Assembly: GCA_014529385.2 (NCBI GenBank)
Contig: CM043956.1
Coordinates: 66,997,281 to 67,061,280 of the forward strand
Origin: Adiantum capillus-veneris
Lineage: Eukaryota; Streptophyta; Polypodiopsida; Polypodiales; Pteridaceae
DNA: 64,000 nucleotides
Reading direction: 5' to 3'
The translations under genes were made by a program, and so were the position numbers. The notes beneath the pieces are model-generated. The model was not told where the DNA came from and did no database searches. It was given only the letters and a program-made list of their open reading frames with translations. Shown piece after piece: positions 24,051 to 34,524 of the stretch (within the stretch, counting starts at the first letter, position 1; each line of letters begins with the position of its first letter).

Positions 24051-25005
24051 CTACCCAGTATCCTTCCATTGGACCGTCTTCCGTTTGCCCTTTGACCTGG
24101 ATGGCGCCTGAGAAGTCCTAGTACCAGCATTCTCCTTCTGAATCAGTCGGTAAATGGCCTCCTGCTCAAGCTGATCCCGCCGGTCGGTGGTCATCTCTAC
24201 TTTATAAGGCATGAGAGAATGATAGGTTTTGGTGTCAGGATCATAGAGTGTATGTCTGCCCTTGCTCAGTCTGGTTCTGGCCAGCTTATGACAATGCGAA
24301 GCAGTATGGATCCATCCTTCTGGAAGAGGCTTATTAGTTTTGACTCGAGCTTCGAAAAGAATCTCAGCCATCTCCCTGTACTGTGGTGCCAGACCTGGCT
24401 TTGCTGCAATGTCTTTTTCAAGTAATTTAGAAGATTCGACCGTAAGCTGTAGCAACTGTTTAGTAATCCTGGTCAGTCCTCTAACTTGAATCTTCCACTA
24501 GCCTATACATAGCTGGATCCTATGCATCTCCTCTTTCAGTGCCTGAATGTCGTTGATTGGAGAGCATCATTGAACAACGTCTTCCAAGTCTTCCATTCCA
24601 CAGTTGATCGCTCATACTAATCCTGAAGCTCATCAAGAATTTTGACGTATGTGAGACGATCAACTGGTTCTGGATTCTGAGGATACAGCGCTAGAAAGAA
24701 TCTTGGCAGCTCTGTTTCTCTTGCTGGAACAGCATACAAGAGAACTGGAGAATCAGGCACAAATTCTAAGAAATTGAGAACAGTCTGGTTCTCGTGCTGC
24801 ATCATCTTTTTGGTAATTCTCACTAGCTGGAACAGTGTTCGGCGAGCAGTTGCCTGTGCTCCGGTTGACATTCTCGTTTGAGATCCTCTGCTAGTGGCTG
24901 TCTGGTCCTCAAGAATGGCTTTGAATCTCTGATCCAAAACACTTATGGCAGTTTGCATTTGCACCAAAACTTCCTTGAGTTATACCCTAACATCCTTCAT
25001 ACAGC
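24051..25005 (-). pseudogene. Unrecognised protein-coding relic, possibly gag-like
   Basis: From an ATG near 25000 the minus strand gives MKDVRV*LKEVLVQMQTA, then an open frame (24967-24617) with SVLDQRFKAILEDQTATS, TLFQLVRITKKMMQHENQ and FLALYPQNPEPVDRLTYV. After a stop and a frame change comes IQALKEEMHRIQLCIG and the open frame 24455-24051, with LLQLTVESSKLLEKDI, RYTLYDP-like text and a basic end (SRSKGKRKTVQWKDTG). The N-terminal part is helical and could form coiled coils. I know no family with these sequences. The neighbourhood (retroelement remnants, tandem repeats) suggests a gag or accessory frame of an LTR element; this is inference. Confidence 0.45.
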
Positions 25006-25248
25006 GGTAAGTTCGTTTGTTACCCAGCAGAAGTTCCAGTTGCAGAGCTAGGGAGCAACAATTTGCAGTAGACTGATGTTGAAAGGACGCCCTTTAAACA
25101 AAGTTTCCATAAAGATTCTATAAAGATTCCACATGAAGATGGTGATGAAGTAAAGAAGATGAAGATGGATGCTGCAACATGAAGATACGAGTTCATGGAC
25201 GTCATCAAATATCCCGTTATTATTATTTTAAGCCATTACGGCCACTTT

Positions 25249-25541
25249 TGTAATGTTTACGGGAAACTCATATTTTATATCGGCACTTGTATTTTGCCCG
25301 TAGATGCTTGTATAATGAGTAAAGCCAACTCAGTTTCTTGTAATTAAGCTTTGTAGAAACCTAGGGACAATTCAGGTCATTTGGCCGGACATTAGGTTTG
25401 AAGGCTTGGTATATAAGCTGAAACCTAAGGCTTTGTAAAGGACACATTACGTTATCTCAATTAATATACAGTCGTGGGTTCTGCAGCACAACGTAGTGAG
25501 CTTCACGCACACACACCGTCGCGCACACTAATCACATTACA
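25249..25541 (+). repeat. Possible LTR, TGTAATG...CATTACA
   Basis: The 293 bp piece begins TGTAATGTTTACGG and ends ATCACATTACA, a 7 bp inverted terminal match typical of LTRs. It contains a TATA-like TATATAAGCTG near 25412 and an ACACATTACG-rich 3' part. It is placed 5' of a plus-strand gypsy protease relic. No second copy is certain in the window and no primer site is recognised. Confidence 0.4.
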
Positions 25542-26335
25542 GATATGAGAGTAGGAGCGTGTTAGCATCGAGGAGCTCTCCGCGTCGACGCAAGCAATGC
25601 AAGCCAAGGACCACATTGCGAGCACGCCTGCTATGAGCTATATTTGGTCGTAAGTACCTCAAACGACATCCGTTCTGAATGATTAAGTAGTCGTTAGAAT
25701 CAGGGCGAGAAGCTCTTCGTGTCGATGTCTTTGTAGATCAATTCCGGACACTTTGAAAATTACTATTTTGAGCCTATCGCGACAACGATTAGAGGTCTTA
25801 CAGTTATGGTTTTCAGGGTTAGGTGTTTGGCCATATAGGATATGTCCTTGTGAGTCTTGTCCTCCGATTTCGAGTCATTCCGATATGATTTGAGACTATT
25901 TCGAGTCTATCGGGTGATGGAAGAGGAGTGTCTCTTCCACCAATAGAGAAATTTGAGGCTGGATCTTAAATGAATCTAGAAGTGGAGTCATATTGGGGAG
26001 ACAAAGGATCTGTACAGTCTATGGACAGTCAACCCTATTCGTTAAGAACACTACCATCCTATACGGGAGAGTACGAGGCGAAGTCAGAGGTTGATGTAGT
26101 ACCATCATAGGGACTCTCTCCTAACAAGGTCATAGATTCAAAAGGGTGATAGACATTTTGTCAACCCCAATCACCTCTCTACAATAACGTTAGCCGAGTT
26201 GCTCAAAATACGACCAAACATGTGGGCTACTATGGGAAAATGCCTAGAGAAATTTGGTGTTTAAAAACCAATGACTCAAGTCAAGGAAGGGATCAAAGAG
26301 CTAGAAATGCCTTAGTTAAATACTAGACTAGTGCC
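25542..26335 (+). other. Leader/gag remnant of a plus-strand gypsy
   Basis: Near the end the plus strand reads GDRHFVNPNHLSTITLAELL and KIRPNMWATMGKCLEKFGV in one frame, leading into the protease. Earlier parts show no long frame. Confidence 0.4.
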
Positions 26336-26560
26336 GTTAAATAAGGTTGGAGAGTATTATGAAGGAGAAAATGGGAACACCACTCTTCGTGTGGAATTCC
26401 AAGGTATAAAAACCATGGCAATCCTGGACAGTGGAGCCGGTGTTTCCATCGTAATAAAAGAGGTCTGGAAAAAATGAAAAAAACTAGCAGTGAGGGCTCA
26501 GAGACAGACTTTTCTGTGATTTCAAATGCAAACAAGCACTTTAGCAAATAGATCAATGAT
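26336..26560 (+). pseudogene. Gypsy aspartic protease relic (plus strand, gypsy-B family)
   Basis: Reads NKVGEYYEGENGNTTLRVEF, then GIKTMAILDSGAGVSIVIKE and VWKK, with a stop where Trp is expected, then KLAVRAQRQTFL. LDSGAG is the catalytic motif. It resembles the protease of gypsy B at 55466-55831 (VGDYWEGEEGNNTLLVEY; ILDSGAGIAIATKAMWKKWG), so both belong to one family in opposite orientations. The frame is lost soon after 26560. Confidence 0.75.
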
Positions 26561-26876
26561 AAATAGCTCTAGATCAGAATCATATCACTTACCTAAAGCT
26601 ACTCCTACAAATCATATGGGGTTTTGCATCTATGGGTAGAAAAACGCTTCAATACCATACACGGACTAGCAAACGCTTTTATCACCTCACAAACCACTCG
26701 ACCACCAACAACTACTCTAATCTATAAATCCTAACTAAATCTACCTAGTCGTAGACCCCCGGCAAGACACATGCTTCCTGGCTATCCATTTGATCTCGGA
26801 ATAACCTCTTCCGGATCCACTTAAGAAAAATGATTTCTTTAGCCGAAACTAAAGCAAGCAACCATCACAGGAGTGT
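26561..26876. other. Flank of the CACTA insertion, unidentified
   Basis: No coding signal. With 34525-35400 it was one piece before the CACTA element inserted, probably part of the plus-strand gypsy whose LTR remains at 35400-35665. Confidence 0.4.
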
Positions 26877-26901
26877 TAGCACTACAAGAGGCTCATCATA
26901 T

Positions 26902-27003
26902 TAGCGACGCTCACACAGCGACGCTCAAAAAAAAAATTCCCGGCGTCGCTATGAGCGTCGCAAATTTACAAAGAAATTTGCGACGCTCATAGCGACGCCG
27001 GCT
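26902..27003. repeat. 5' subterminal array with 27 bp perfect hairpin
   Basis: TTAGCGACGCTC and AGCGACGCTC are followed by an inverted repeat: arms 26941-26967 (CGGCGTCGCTATGAGCGTCG plus CAAATTT) and 26974-27000, separated by ACAAAG. The 27 bp arms match perfectly. In other CACTA elements such repeats bind the TnpA-type protein; here that is inference. Confidence 0.9.
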
Positions 27004-27095
27004 GGGGTAAAAAAATAACCGAGCGCGCCCAAAAACTCAGATCTCAGATCTGAGTTTTTCGGCGCCCTCAAGCAAGGAGCAGGTAACGCTCTCCC

Positions 27096-27096
<1 letters not shown>

Positions 27097-27133
<37 letters not shown>

Positions 27134-27135
27134 CT

Positions 27136-27179
<44 letters not shown>

Positions 27180-27295
27180 AGAGGAAGGAGAGCCAGGTAT
27201 GCTCCTTCCCTCTCCTCATTCTCATGTTCCCTTCCCCTCTTTCTCTCTCCCTCTCTCTCTCTCTCACACACACACATACACACACACATAGTGTT

Positions 27296-27347
<52 letters not shown>
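27097..27347. repeat. Microsatellites (CT)n, (CA)n, (GA)n
   Basis: (CT)n at about 27097-27129, (CA)n at 27136-27174, a shorter CT/CA block at 27240-27285 and (GA)n at 27300-27347. They lie in the untranslated leader of the CACTA element. Long open frames across them on both strands are repeat artefacts. Confidence 0.95.
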
Positions 27348-27351
<4 letters not shown>

Positions 27352-27374
27352 AACAAAAACAAAAACGCACACAC

Positions 27375-27580
27375 ACATACATAAACAAAGAATGCACACA
27401 CACATTGAGAGAGAAAAAGAGAGAGAGAGAGCATGCATAAACAAAAAACGCACGCATTGAGAGAGGAAAAGAGAGAGAGAACATGCATAAACAAAAAACG
27501 CACACATTGAGAGAGGAAAAGAGAGAGAAAACATGCATACGATCCAAAAAAACGTACACACATTGAGAGAGAAAGAGAGA
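27375..27580. repeat. 50 bp minisatellite, about four units
   Basis: CATGCATAAACAAAAAACGC starts at 27432 and 27482, a variant (CATGCATACGATCC) at 27532, and a weaker unit (CATACATAAACAAAG) near 27377. Each is followed by CACATTGAGAGAG and a GA-rich tail. Period 50 bp. Confidence 0.85.
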
Positions 27581-27599
27581 GAAACTAATTTAACGTCGT

Positions 27600-27945
27600 A
27601 GGAAACTAATTAAAATTAAAAGACCTAGAGATCTAGCCAACGAGGAGTTGAACTGAAGACCTATTATTCAAGAGGGAAATGGCATAATCAATCTATCATA
27701 CTTGGCATGGGTGATAGAAAGGTTATACCATTTATCTCTTTTTATTGGCACACACATCCACACACGCGCACACACACAAGAAGAAGAGAGTTATAACGTC
27801 GTAGGAAACTATCTTAAAAGACGTTAAAGATTAGGTTATATGTAGACTTACATTAAATTAGATTTAGGTTTATTTTTAACTAGATTTACGTTTATTTAAG
27901 CTAGATTTAGATTTATGTTATATTAGATTAGATTTAGGTCTCCAT
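27600..27945. other. CACTA leader, no gene
   Basis: Nothing recognisable in 27600-27840. From 27840 the phrase TTAGATTTAGGTTTATTTTTA and variants recur; the same phrase reappears at 28150-28220, bracketing the HMA-like segment. Confidence 0.5.
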
Positions 27946-28130
27946 AGACTACGATGCCTGCATGAAGCGGGTGAAGAAAGCCCTCAATAGAATATAGGGT
28001 ATTGCTGCCTTCACTCATGGTGGGCTCCGTCGATCCAAAAGTACTGGTGAAATGTCTTCAGAAGATAGGGAAGAAGGTGGATCTTCAGGGCGGCAAGAGT
28101 CACTACATCCCCGACACAATGACCATCTAG
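27946..28130 (+). pseudogene. Captured HMA-domain (HIPP-like) exon fragment in the CACTA
   Basis: The plus strand reads YDACMKRVKKALNRI, a stop, then GI, and after a frame change GSVDPKVLVKCLQKIGKKVD and LQGGK. Plant heavy-metal-associated isoprenylated proteins (HIPPs) have an HMA fold that starts with CDACxKKVKKALxxIEG and ends with GxVDPxVLVKxLxKxGKxAEL. Here the first metal-binding Cys of CxxC is Tyr (one G-to-A change), IEG has become I-stop-G, and the middle of the domain (about 15 residues) is missing. The fragment is in the transposon's 5' leader between two copies of a TTAGATTTA-type repeat and is not part of any CACTA protein. I read it as host sequence picked up by the transposon. 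Confidence 0.6.
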
Positions 28131-28514
28131 ACAACCTCTAGTCATTAGACTTACGTTAAATTAGATTTAGCTTTATTTTTAGTTAGATTTACGTTTATTT
28201 AGATTTACGCTTATTTACGTTAGATCGAGTCCACGCAAGAATTACTTACGGTTTAGGGTTTAGAGTTAGACGAACAGTGAAAAGATCTACTGTGAAAAGA
28301 TGTTAAGATGAAGTGAAGTGCTACAGCTAGAGAAGAGGCAAAGGGATTTTGTCCACTACATGCAGTATCATGTAGACGTGGGTGTGTAGATTTCTTGTAC
28401 CCACAAATATAGGTATTGACCAATAAAGACGAGATTATAACCCGGTGGTTCTGATCTCCGTGCACCTCTAGACCGAGGTGTGCGGGGATTGGACATGACT
28501 AGAGAATGTGAGGT

Positions 28515-28572
<58 letters not shown>

Positions 28573-28634
28573 GACGAAGAATGCCAATAGAATATTAAAT
28601 TTGTTGTCCAGGTTATAAGTTTTTTATCCTCATT
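28131..28634. other. CACTA leader with (GA)n run
   Basis: Holds a second block of TTAGATTTA repeats (28150-28220) and a long (GA)n at 28515-28569 just upstream of the transposase gene. No gene is seen. Confidence 0.6.
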
Positions 28635-31600
28635 ATGAGTAGCGACGAGGATGTTGGACCGTCCAACCGAAACACCTATCTCTCAACGAGGGTCTTATGT
28701 CCTTGTAATCAATGCAAGCATGCTGTGCGACGGACAAGACGTGTTTCTTTGCAGCAGGTTCGCGAATTTGGCGAGTTCGATCCATCTATTATAGATCGAG
28801 TTGTTGCCAATTATAACTCGTCGGACTCTGACGCTGGCCAACAAGCAGCAATCTTGCAACCCAATAGACGTGTTCGCAGGCGCTTTGGTCAAGCAGCATA
28901 TGTGAGGCCACAAGATGTAGCCTCTGACAGCTCGGGGGATGATCATGCAGAGCACATTCCCAACGAGGCAATGTTTGAGCCCGAGATTGATGAAATGATC
29001 GAGACGATCATGGATTCAGAAAGGCTTATCTATGATGATATGAAAAGTGAAGCCGATACGTCATTGTATAATGGAGCACGTATGTCTAGATTGAAAGCAC
29101 TCCTGGTTCTTCTCAACATGTAGGCAAAGTTTGGATGGAGTGACACTAGCGTCACAACGCTTTTCAGGTGATCTATTACAGTTAGTTTACTTTAATAGAA
29201 CTCTAAATGTATAATGATCTGATAGATTTTTACACGACTGTATCATATTTTTATGTTGTGTAGATTGCTGAAAGAGCACATACTACCAGCTGACAATGTG
29301 ATGCCAGATTCCCGAGATGAAGCAAGAAAGATTTTGCGAAACTTGGGGATGGATTACAATTCTATCCACGCTTGTCCTAATGACTGCATTCTTTTCAGAG
29401 GGGAATACACAGACATGGAGAAGTGTCCGAAATGTGATTCCGAAAGATATCGAGTAGATCTCCACGGGACAAAAATTCCACAAAAGGTTTTGCGACATTT
29501 TCCTTTGCTTCCTCGCATCAAGCATTTCTTCGAATGTAAGTCCATGGCCTCCCTAGCATCATGGCATGAGGAGAATAAATCTTCGGATGGTGTGCTACGA
29601 ATTCCTGCAGATTGCGCAGCCTGGAAACATATAGATGGAACATGGTCGGATTTTGCCAGGGAAGCTCGAAATTTGCGCTTAGGCCTGGCTATGGATGGCG
29701 TAAATCCATTTGGTCAAAGATCAACATCTTACAGTGTATGGCCCGTTGTCATCGTCAACTACAACATTCCCCCGTGGTTGACTACGAAGAAGGGGCACCT
29801 ATGGCTAAGCTTGATTGTGCCAGGGCGATATAAAGTGGGGAATATGGATGTGTATCTTCGTCCACTATTGGAAGAGCTACAACAATTGTGGATTGGCATA
29901 GAGGTGGTGGATATGAGCCAACACACAGGACGACGGAATGCTTTGATAAGAGGCATTCTAATGTGGACCATGCATGACTATCCCGGGCTAACAAAATGCT
30001 CAGGTGATCTATTGACACTCCTCACTCAGACACTGTAAATATTGTTTTTTCCCATAGTTGATCTATTATCATGTGTATACATGCAGGGCTTCAAACAAGC
30101 GGATATAGAGCATGTGTCACATGTGGACCTAGACTGAATGCACGTAGGGCACCCTCACTGAAGAAGCAAATCTACGAAGGTCATCAAACGTATCTTCCAG
30201 AGAATCATGTGTTACGCGACGGCTTTTTGGGAAGAGAGCCACCAAGGATGTCTGCACAAGCATGGTTAGAGCAGAAGGAGATGTGCGATGACGGATTGCC
30301 TCCAGGGATGAAGAGACTATCTCTATGATACGAGTTACCATACTGGCCCCGACTCATGATCAATCACTTGCTCGATCCAATGCACATATTCAAGAATGTG
30401 GGTAATCTACTATGGGACCATTTGACCGGCAAGAAAGATACTTTGGGAGCCAGAGTTGACCTTAGAAATGTGGATCGTATGGAGCAATATTGGCCGCAAA
30501 CAGCGTCTGATGGATCGATAAAACTCCCTAAAGCACCATGGATTTTCACAGGAGCCCAAGAACGCAAAGTAAAAGAGGCCATTCGATCTTTGCGGACCCC
30601 CACTGGCGTAATGCACTCGCTCCGAACGTGTTTTACTAAAGAAGGAAAGCTTACCGGTTTGAAGTCACACGATTGGCATAAAATGTGTCAGGTACGTTCA
30701 TAGTGCCATTGAGGGATGTTTGTCTCTCGACATCCGTAACACAATCTACAAACTTGCAAAGCTGGTGCAATGGATCTCACAAAAGGAGATCAACGTAGAC
30801 TCCATACCATTCGCCAAACTAAATGCTGCGGAGCTTGTGTGCATGTTTGAGAAACATTTTCCTACTACAATGCTAACCATTCAGGTGCATCTTCTTGTTC
30901 ACATAGTTGATGAGGTGGAAATAGCTGGCACAGTTCATTCCAGATGGATGTTCTTCTTAGAGCGTTTCATGAAAACGCTTAAGGGATATGTGCATCAAAA
31001 GGCACGTCCGGAGGGTAGCATGGCAGAAGGTTGGTTGGTATCAGAGTCCCTAGTGTACATTGGAGAGTGGCTAGACGGATTTGATAAATCCCGGGACACG
31101 CTATGGCGAACCATAGATGATGAGCCCATATCTGGGATTGTCATGTGCAATCTCGGTGTTGAGAAGAAGATGACAGAAGATCTAGAGGCTAAAATCAACC
31201 GATTTTGCATGCTTCACAATCCAGTGATGCAAAAGTGGATTTCACAATATGAGGATGCAAAGCAAGAGCGACAAAGGGCACGAATCGAGTGGAGACGGGG
31301 AAGACGACCACCGATGCACTATCCAGCGGTTCTGGAGAGCCTACCAACCTTCATGAGCTTAAGATGGTTGCACAACCAATTGAAAAGCGCACAACAATGC
31401 GGTGACGAAGTGACTGAAGAAGAGTGGGAGTACTCTCGGGGTTGCGCGACCAAGGTAAGTTTGCAATGTACGACTAGCAAGTGACTTTATTTATAAACGT
31501 TTGAACGGCCACTCATAATCTTTGTTCGTTGTAGTATAAGTCATACACAGCAGCATGGTGTAAAGGTTGACATTTTAGGGTGGAACGAATCGACAAAAAG

Positions 31601-32286
31601 CGTTTTACTCAAGATTGTGGAATCATGGCAAAATTTGAACAGTCTAGTCGACGACGTTCCTCTGATGCAGATCCTGTGGTGGCGGAACTCACTTACTTCG
31701 GCACGCTGCAAGAGATTTTGAGGATCGATTACAGAGGATTTTTGTCGACTTGTTCGACGTGCAATGGTTCAAGATAATCATGGAGGGTCGCAACGCTACT
31801 GTGCGTAGAGGAGAGTCTGGTTTTCTTGAGGTGGATTCTACTAAGAAATGGACTGACCTAAGAGACACTTTCGTACTACCCGAGCATTGTGAACAAGTAA
31901 GTATGTAAATAGTTAACATCCCCCTTTTACAAGTTATGTGCTTGAAAGCTCTCATGTAAGTTATGTGGCTCTGGCAGGTAGTATTTCATCCTACAAAGTC
32001 TACATCAAACTGGTGGTACGTCATAGAGGTAGCCCCTCGTAGTGCAAGGACGTATGAAGGCTACCATGTGCCAATCACAACGACATCAATGGAGGAGATC
32101 AGAGAAGATGCTCAATCAGAAGCCGCTGCGGTGGTGCCAGACGAGCATCAAGATGCTACTACTCTATATGGAGTGCATGCAGAGGAGCTACAAAATGAAA
32201 CAGAGGATATGTGTTTAAACGGAGAGCTCTATATAGATATAGGAAGTTATGCTGAGTTATGCGAGGATGAGAGAGAGATCTCTTAA
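28635..32286 (+). pseudogene. CACTA transposase, tnp2 family (TnpD-like), broken
   Basis: Recognises and cuts the transposon ends. Exons by GT-AG boundaries that preserve the reading frame: 28635-29167, 29264-30003, 30087-31454, 31535-31896, 31978-32286. Landmarks: N-terminal VLCPCNQCKHAVRR; the tnp2 block with GMDYNSIHACPNDCILFRGE, CPKC, SYSVWPVVIVNYNIPPWL, NMDVYLRPLLEEL; then LKKQIYEGHQTYLP, YELPYWPRLMINHLLDPMHI; a DUF4218-like block FPTTMLTIQVHLLVHIVDEV and RWMFFLERFMKTLKGYV; a DUF4216-like block DPVVAELTYFGTLQEILRID, LFDVQWFKIIMEGR, WWYVIEVAPRS. Damage: TAG at 29121, TGA at 30326 and 31568, frameshifts near 30690-30700 and in the T run at 31736-31741. This copy cannot make a full transposase, although splice sites and most domains survive. 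Confidence 0.95.
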
Positions 32287-32559
32287 AGCCACAAATATTG
32301 TATTTGAACAATTTTGCTCCGTGTTGTAAAAGCTCTGGCTCTCTAAGTACCTTCCATGGTGTATAACGCTCTTTTCTACTCGCGCTCACATCTTTTGATT
32401 GAAAATTTTGAGTTTTCGACTTACCTCTTCTATCACTCGATTCATTGCGTCATTGTATTTATATGCGTCATTACGTCATTGTATTTAATGGTCTTTGCGT
32501 CATTCTCTACTCTATTCATTCAATATTAAAGTTTAAATATTCGTGTGTTTAATGCAGGT

Positions 32560-33873
32560 ATGGATGATGAGGAGTTTCTTTCTTCTTTGTCACCGCAGCA
32601 GAGACAGTGGTACGTGGAGCGTCATCGCTCTGGCGCATCATCGCGCGTTCCTACACCATCCGCATCTCCCTCTCTTTCGGAGCATTCGGCGCGCTCCGAA
32701 GCTTCGGCGTCGACGAGACGAGCTTCACACTCGTTTAGACACCGGCGCTCTAGTGGTGGCGGTGGCGGTTGTTGTGGGGATTCCGCCATCGATGCCTCCA
32801 CACCGCCTCGTGTTCGACGAGGCTCTTTACCCTCCCCTTCTTTGCCCGCCCCCACACCAGCCACAGCATCGCCATCTACGCCAGGTTTTGCACGGCTGAC
32901 TGTTCCTAGAAGCTACACACCTCTACCTACTCCGCCAGGAGCCACCCCACTCGACACTCCTCGCTTCGGGGCCCAGACGCCGGTGGAGACACCTGACGTC
33001 CGTACCCCCATCGACACGCCGCTAGAGACCCCTGCCGGGACACCCAGGTTCACGCGTCACCGGCCAGAGGGCTTGCCTTACTCCGTCGACATCAGCGGCG
33101 GCATCATCATGGATGATAACTGCAAGAAGGTGATCTCGCGCATGCGTGGTCTTTGCTCTCAGCTGTTTAGACACTATATACTAAACAAATGGAGTGAAGT
33201 ACCAAGTGATTTAAAAAACAGAGTCATCAGCATACTTCATGATGAGTTTCCCGTTCCAACACGGGATCAGCGCTTCAATGAAGACCTGATGAAGATTCGA
33301 ATGCGCGAATACTGCAAACACAAGCGTTCCGAAGTGCAAAAAGCAATCAAGAATGGGTGGAATAGGCCAGATTGGCTGGCCAAAGAAGATTGGAAGAATG
33401 CGAAGAAAGCAGCGCGCGAGAATCCCGACAAGTGGAAGCAACAAAAGGATGCAGCCAGAGCACGAGTAGAGGCAGGGAGCTCGCACCACTTGGGGAGCGG
33501 TGGATGGGCATCATTTGAGGCCGATTTTGTAAGTCTTTTCACATTGCTCTTTATGCATGTTCGATAGTTTAGGGATTATGAGTTTTTTAGTTCTAACATA
33601 ATGAAATCTTTGTATGTTTTGACAGTGGTCGATGACAATACGTGATCCCACACCGTACGAGCGCGAGTACGCAGGCAGGAAGGGCTTAAACGCTCTGATG
33701 GACATTCTCAGTTCTCGCGGCGGCATGGTTAGTATTAGGGTTTACTCTTTTTTATTTTTTGTATTGTTTTATAAATGTCGTTATATGTTTATACTTACTG
33801 AAAGCTGTCTTATTGTCTTTTTTTGCAGAATCCGACAGATACGCCGCTTGGACGCGATGAGACGTCTGACTAA
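32560..33873 (+). CDS. Ptta/En/Spm-type CACTA protein (TnpA-like), 371 aa
   Basis: Exons 32560-33528, 33626-33727 and 33829-33873; both introns are GT-AG and the joined frame is open (323 + 34 + 14 codons, stop TAA at 33871). The ATG at 32560 opens MDDEEFLSSLSPQQRQWYVE. Residues ~20-175 are Ser/Thr/Pro-rich and likely disordered. From ~183 follows a basic, helical region: CKKVISRMRGLCSQLFRHYI, KWSEVPSDLKNRVISILHDE, MREYCKHKRSEVQKAIKNGW, then DWLAKEDWKNAKKAARENPD, like the plant transposase Ptta/En/Spm family. In En/Spm the second protein binds the subterminal repeats and acts with the larger one; that role here is inferred from position and resemblance. It is the only apparently intact multi-exon gene in the window, so it could in principle still be expressed even though its partner gene is dead. 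Confidence 0.85.
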
Positions 33874-34237
33874 ACGACGTCAGTTTAGCCGTAGCTAGAT
33901 AGCATTAGTTTAGGGTTTCTCATAGCTTATGTATCATGAGACGGATTTTATACGTCTTTTTGAACCATGTATATTATTACATTTGTCACCGCAGTTCCTT
34001 TTGCCAATCAATTCTTTATGCCTATGATGTTGTACAATTGTCATTATTACATTTGCCAATCAATTCATTTTGCCTATGATGTGTACAATTGTCAATTTTG
34101 CAAACAATGCGTCTTGTGGGTGACTATTTTGGGTCTATTATCTACCTTTGCACTTTTTTAAAAAAGTGAATCAAGTACAATATGGTTGATGGGTGGCAGG
34201 GCATTCAATGCCCTGCCACCAAAAAAATATTCTCTCG
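33874..34237. other. 3' untranslated part of the CACTA with a ~65-70 bp direct repeat
   Basis: TTATTACATTTG...CCAATCAATTC...TTGCCTATGATG...GTACAATTGTCA occurs twice in a row (about 33972-34040 and 34041-34096). No gene. Confidence 0.7.
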
Positions 34238-34489
34238 GACGTCGCTATAAGCGTCGCTATTTATGGCTCTGTAGCGTCGCTATGAGCGTCGCTATAGTCT
34301 GCAGTGTAAACGTCGCTATAAGCGTCGCTATAGGCGTCGCTATATGCGTCGCTATATAGCGACGCTCATAGCGACGCCTATAGCGACGCCTATAGCGACG
34401 CTTATAGCGACGCTCTCGTAGCGACGCTCGTAGCGACGGTTTTAGCGACGCCGGGGGTTATAAAAACCCAATGTATTTCCGTCGCTAAC
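34238..34489. repeat. 3' subterminal array of about 17 GCGTCGC/GCGACGC units
   Basis: Eight CGTCGCTAT units in one direction run into eight AGCGACGC units in the other, meeting near 34351-34355 (GTCGCTATATAGCGAC), so the array is one long imperfect palindrome; one more unit is at 34482. Spacing is 11-13 bp in the dense part. It matches the unit of the 5' array and is the expected docking region for the transposon's own DNA-binding protein. Confidence 0.93.
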
Positions 34490-34524
34490 CGCGTCACAAG
34501 AGCACACAACCTCTTGTAGTGTAG

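Larger units (their letters stand above)
26880..34521 (+). mobile_element. CACTA (En/Spm-type) DNA transposon, 7642 bp
   Basis: Starts CACTACAAGAGG and ends with its inverse CCTCTTGTAGTG. The 3 bp duplication TAG lies immediately outside both ends (26877-26879 and 34522-34524). Dense GCGTCGC/GCGACGC repeats occupy both subterminal regions. Two genes are in the same direction: a tnp2-type transposase gene (28635-32286, broken) and a shorter Ptta/En/Spm-type gene (32560-33873, apparently intact). The 5' leader holds microsatellites, a 50 bp minisatellite and a probable captured host exon. Termini, duplication length and gene order are those of plant CACTA elements. Confidence 0.97.

Noticed and set aside
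27037-27563. Long overlapping open frames on both strands over the CACTA leader
   Set aside because: They are (CT)n, (CA)n and (GA)n translated in every frame; composition, not coding.
30685-30720. An intron at the GTACGTTC after MCQ in the transposase gene
   Set aside because: The next frame resumes within a few bases (YVHSAIEGCL), too short for an intron; a small indel is more likely.
32543-32899. 118-codon frame MCLMQVWMMRSF over the TnpA-like gene
   Set aside because: Alternative frame of the Ser/Pro-rich first exon; the frame from 32560 continues through both introns.
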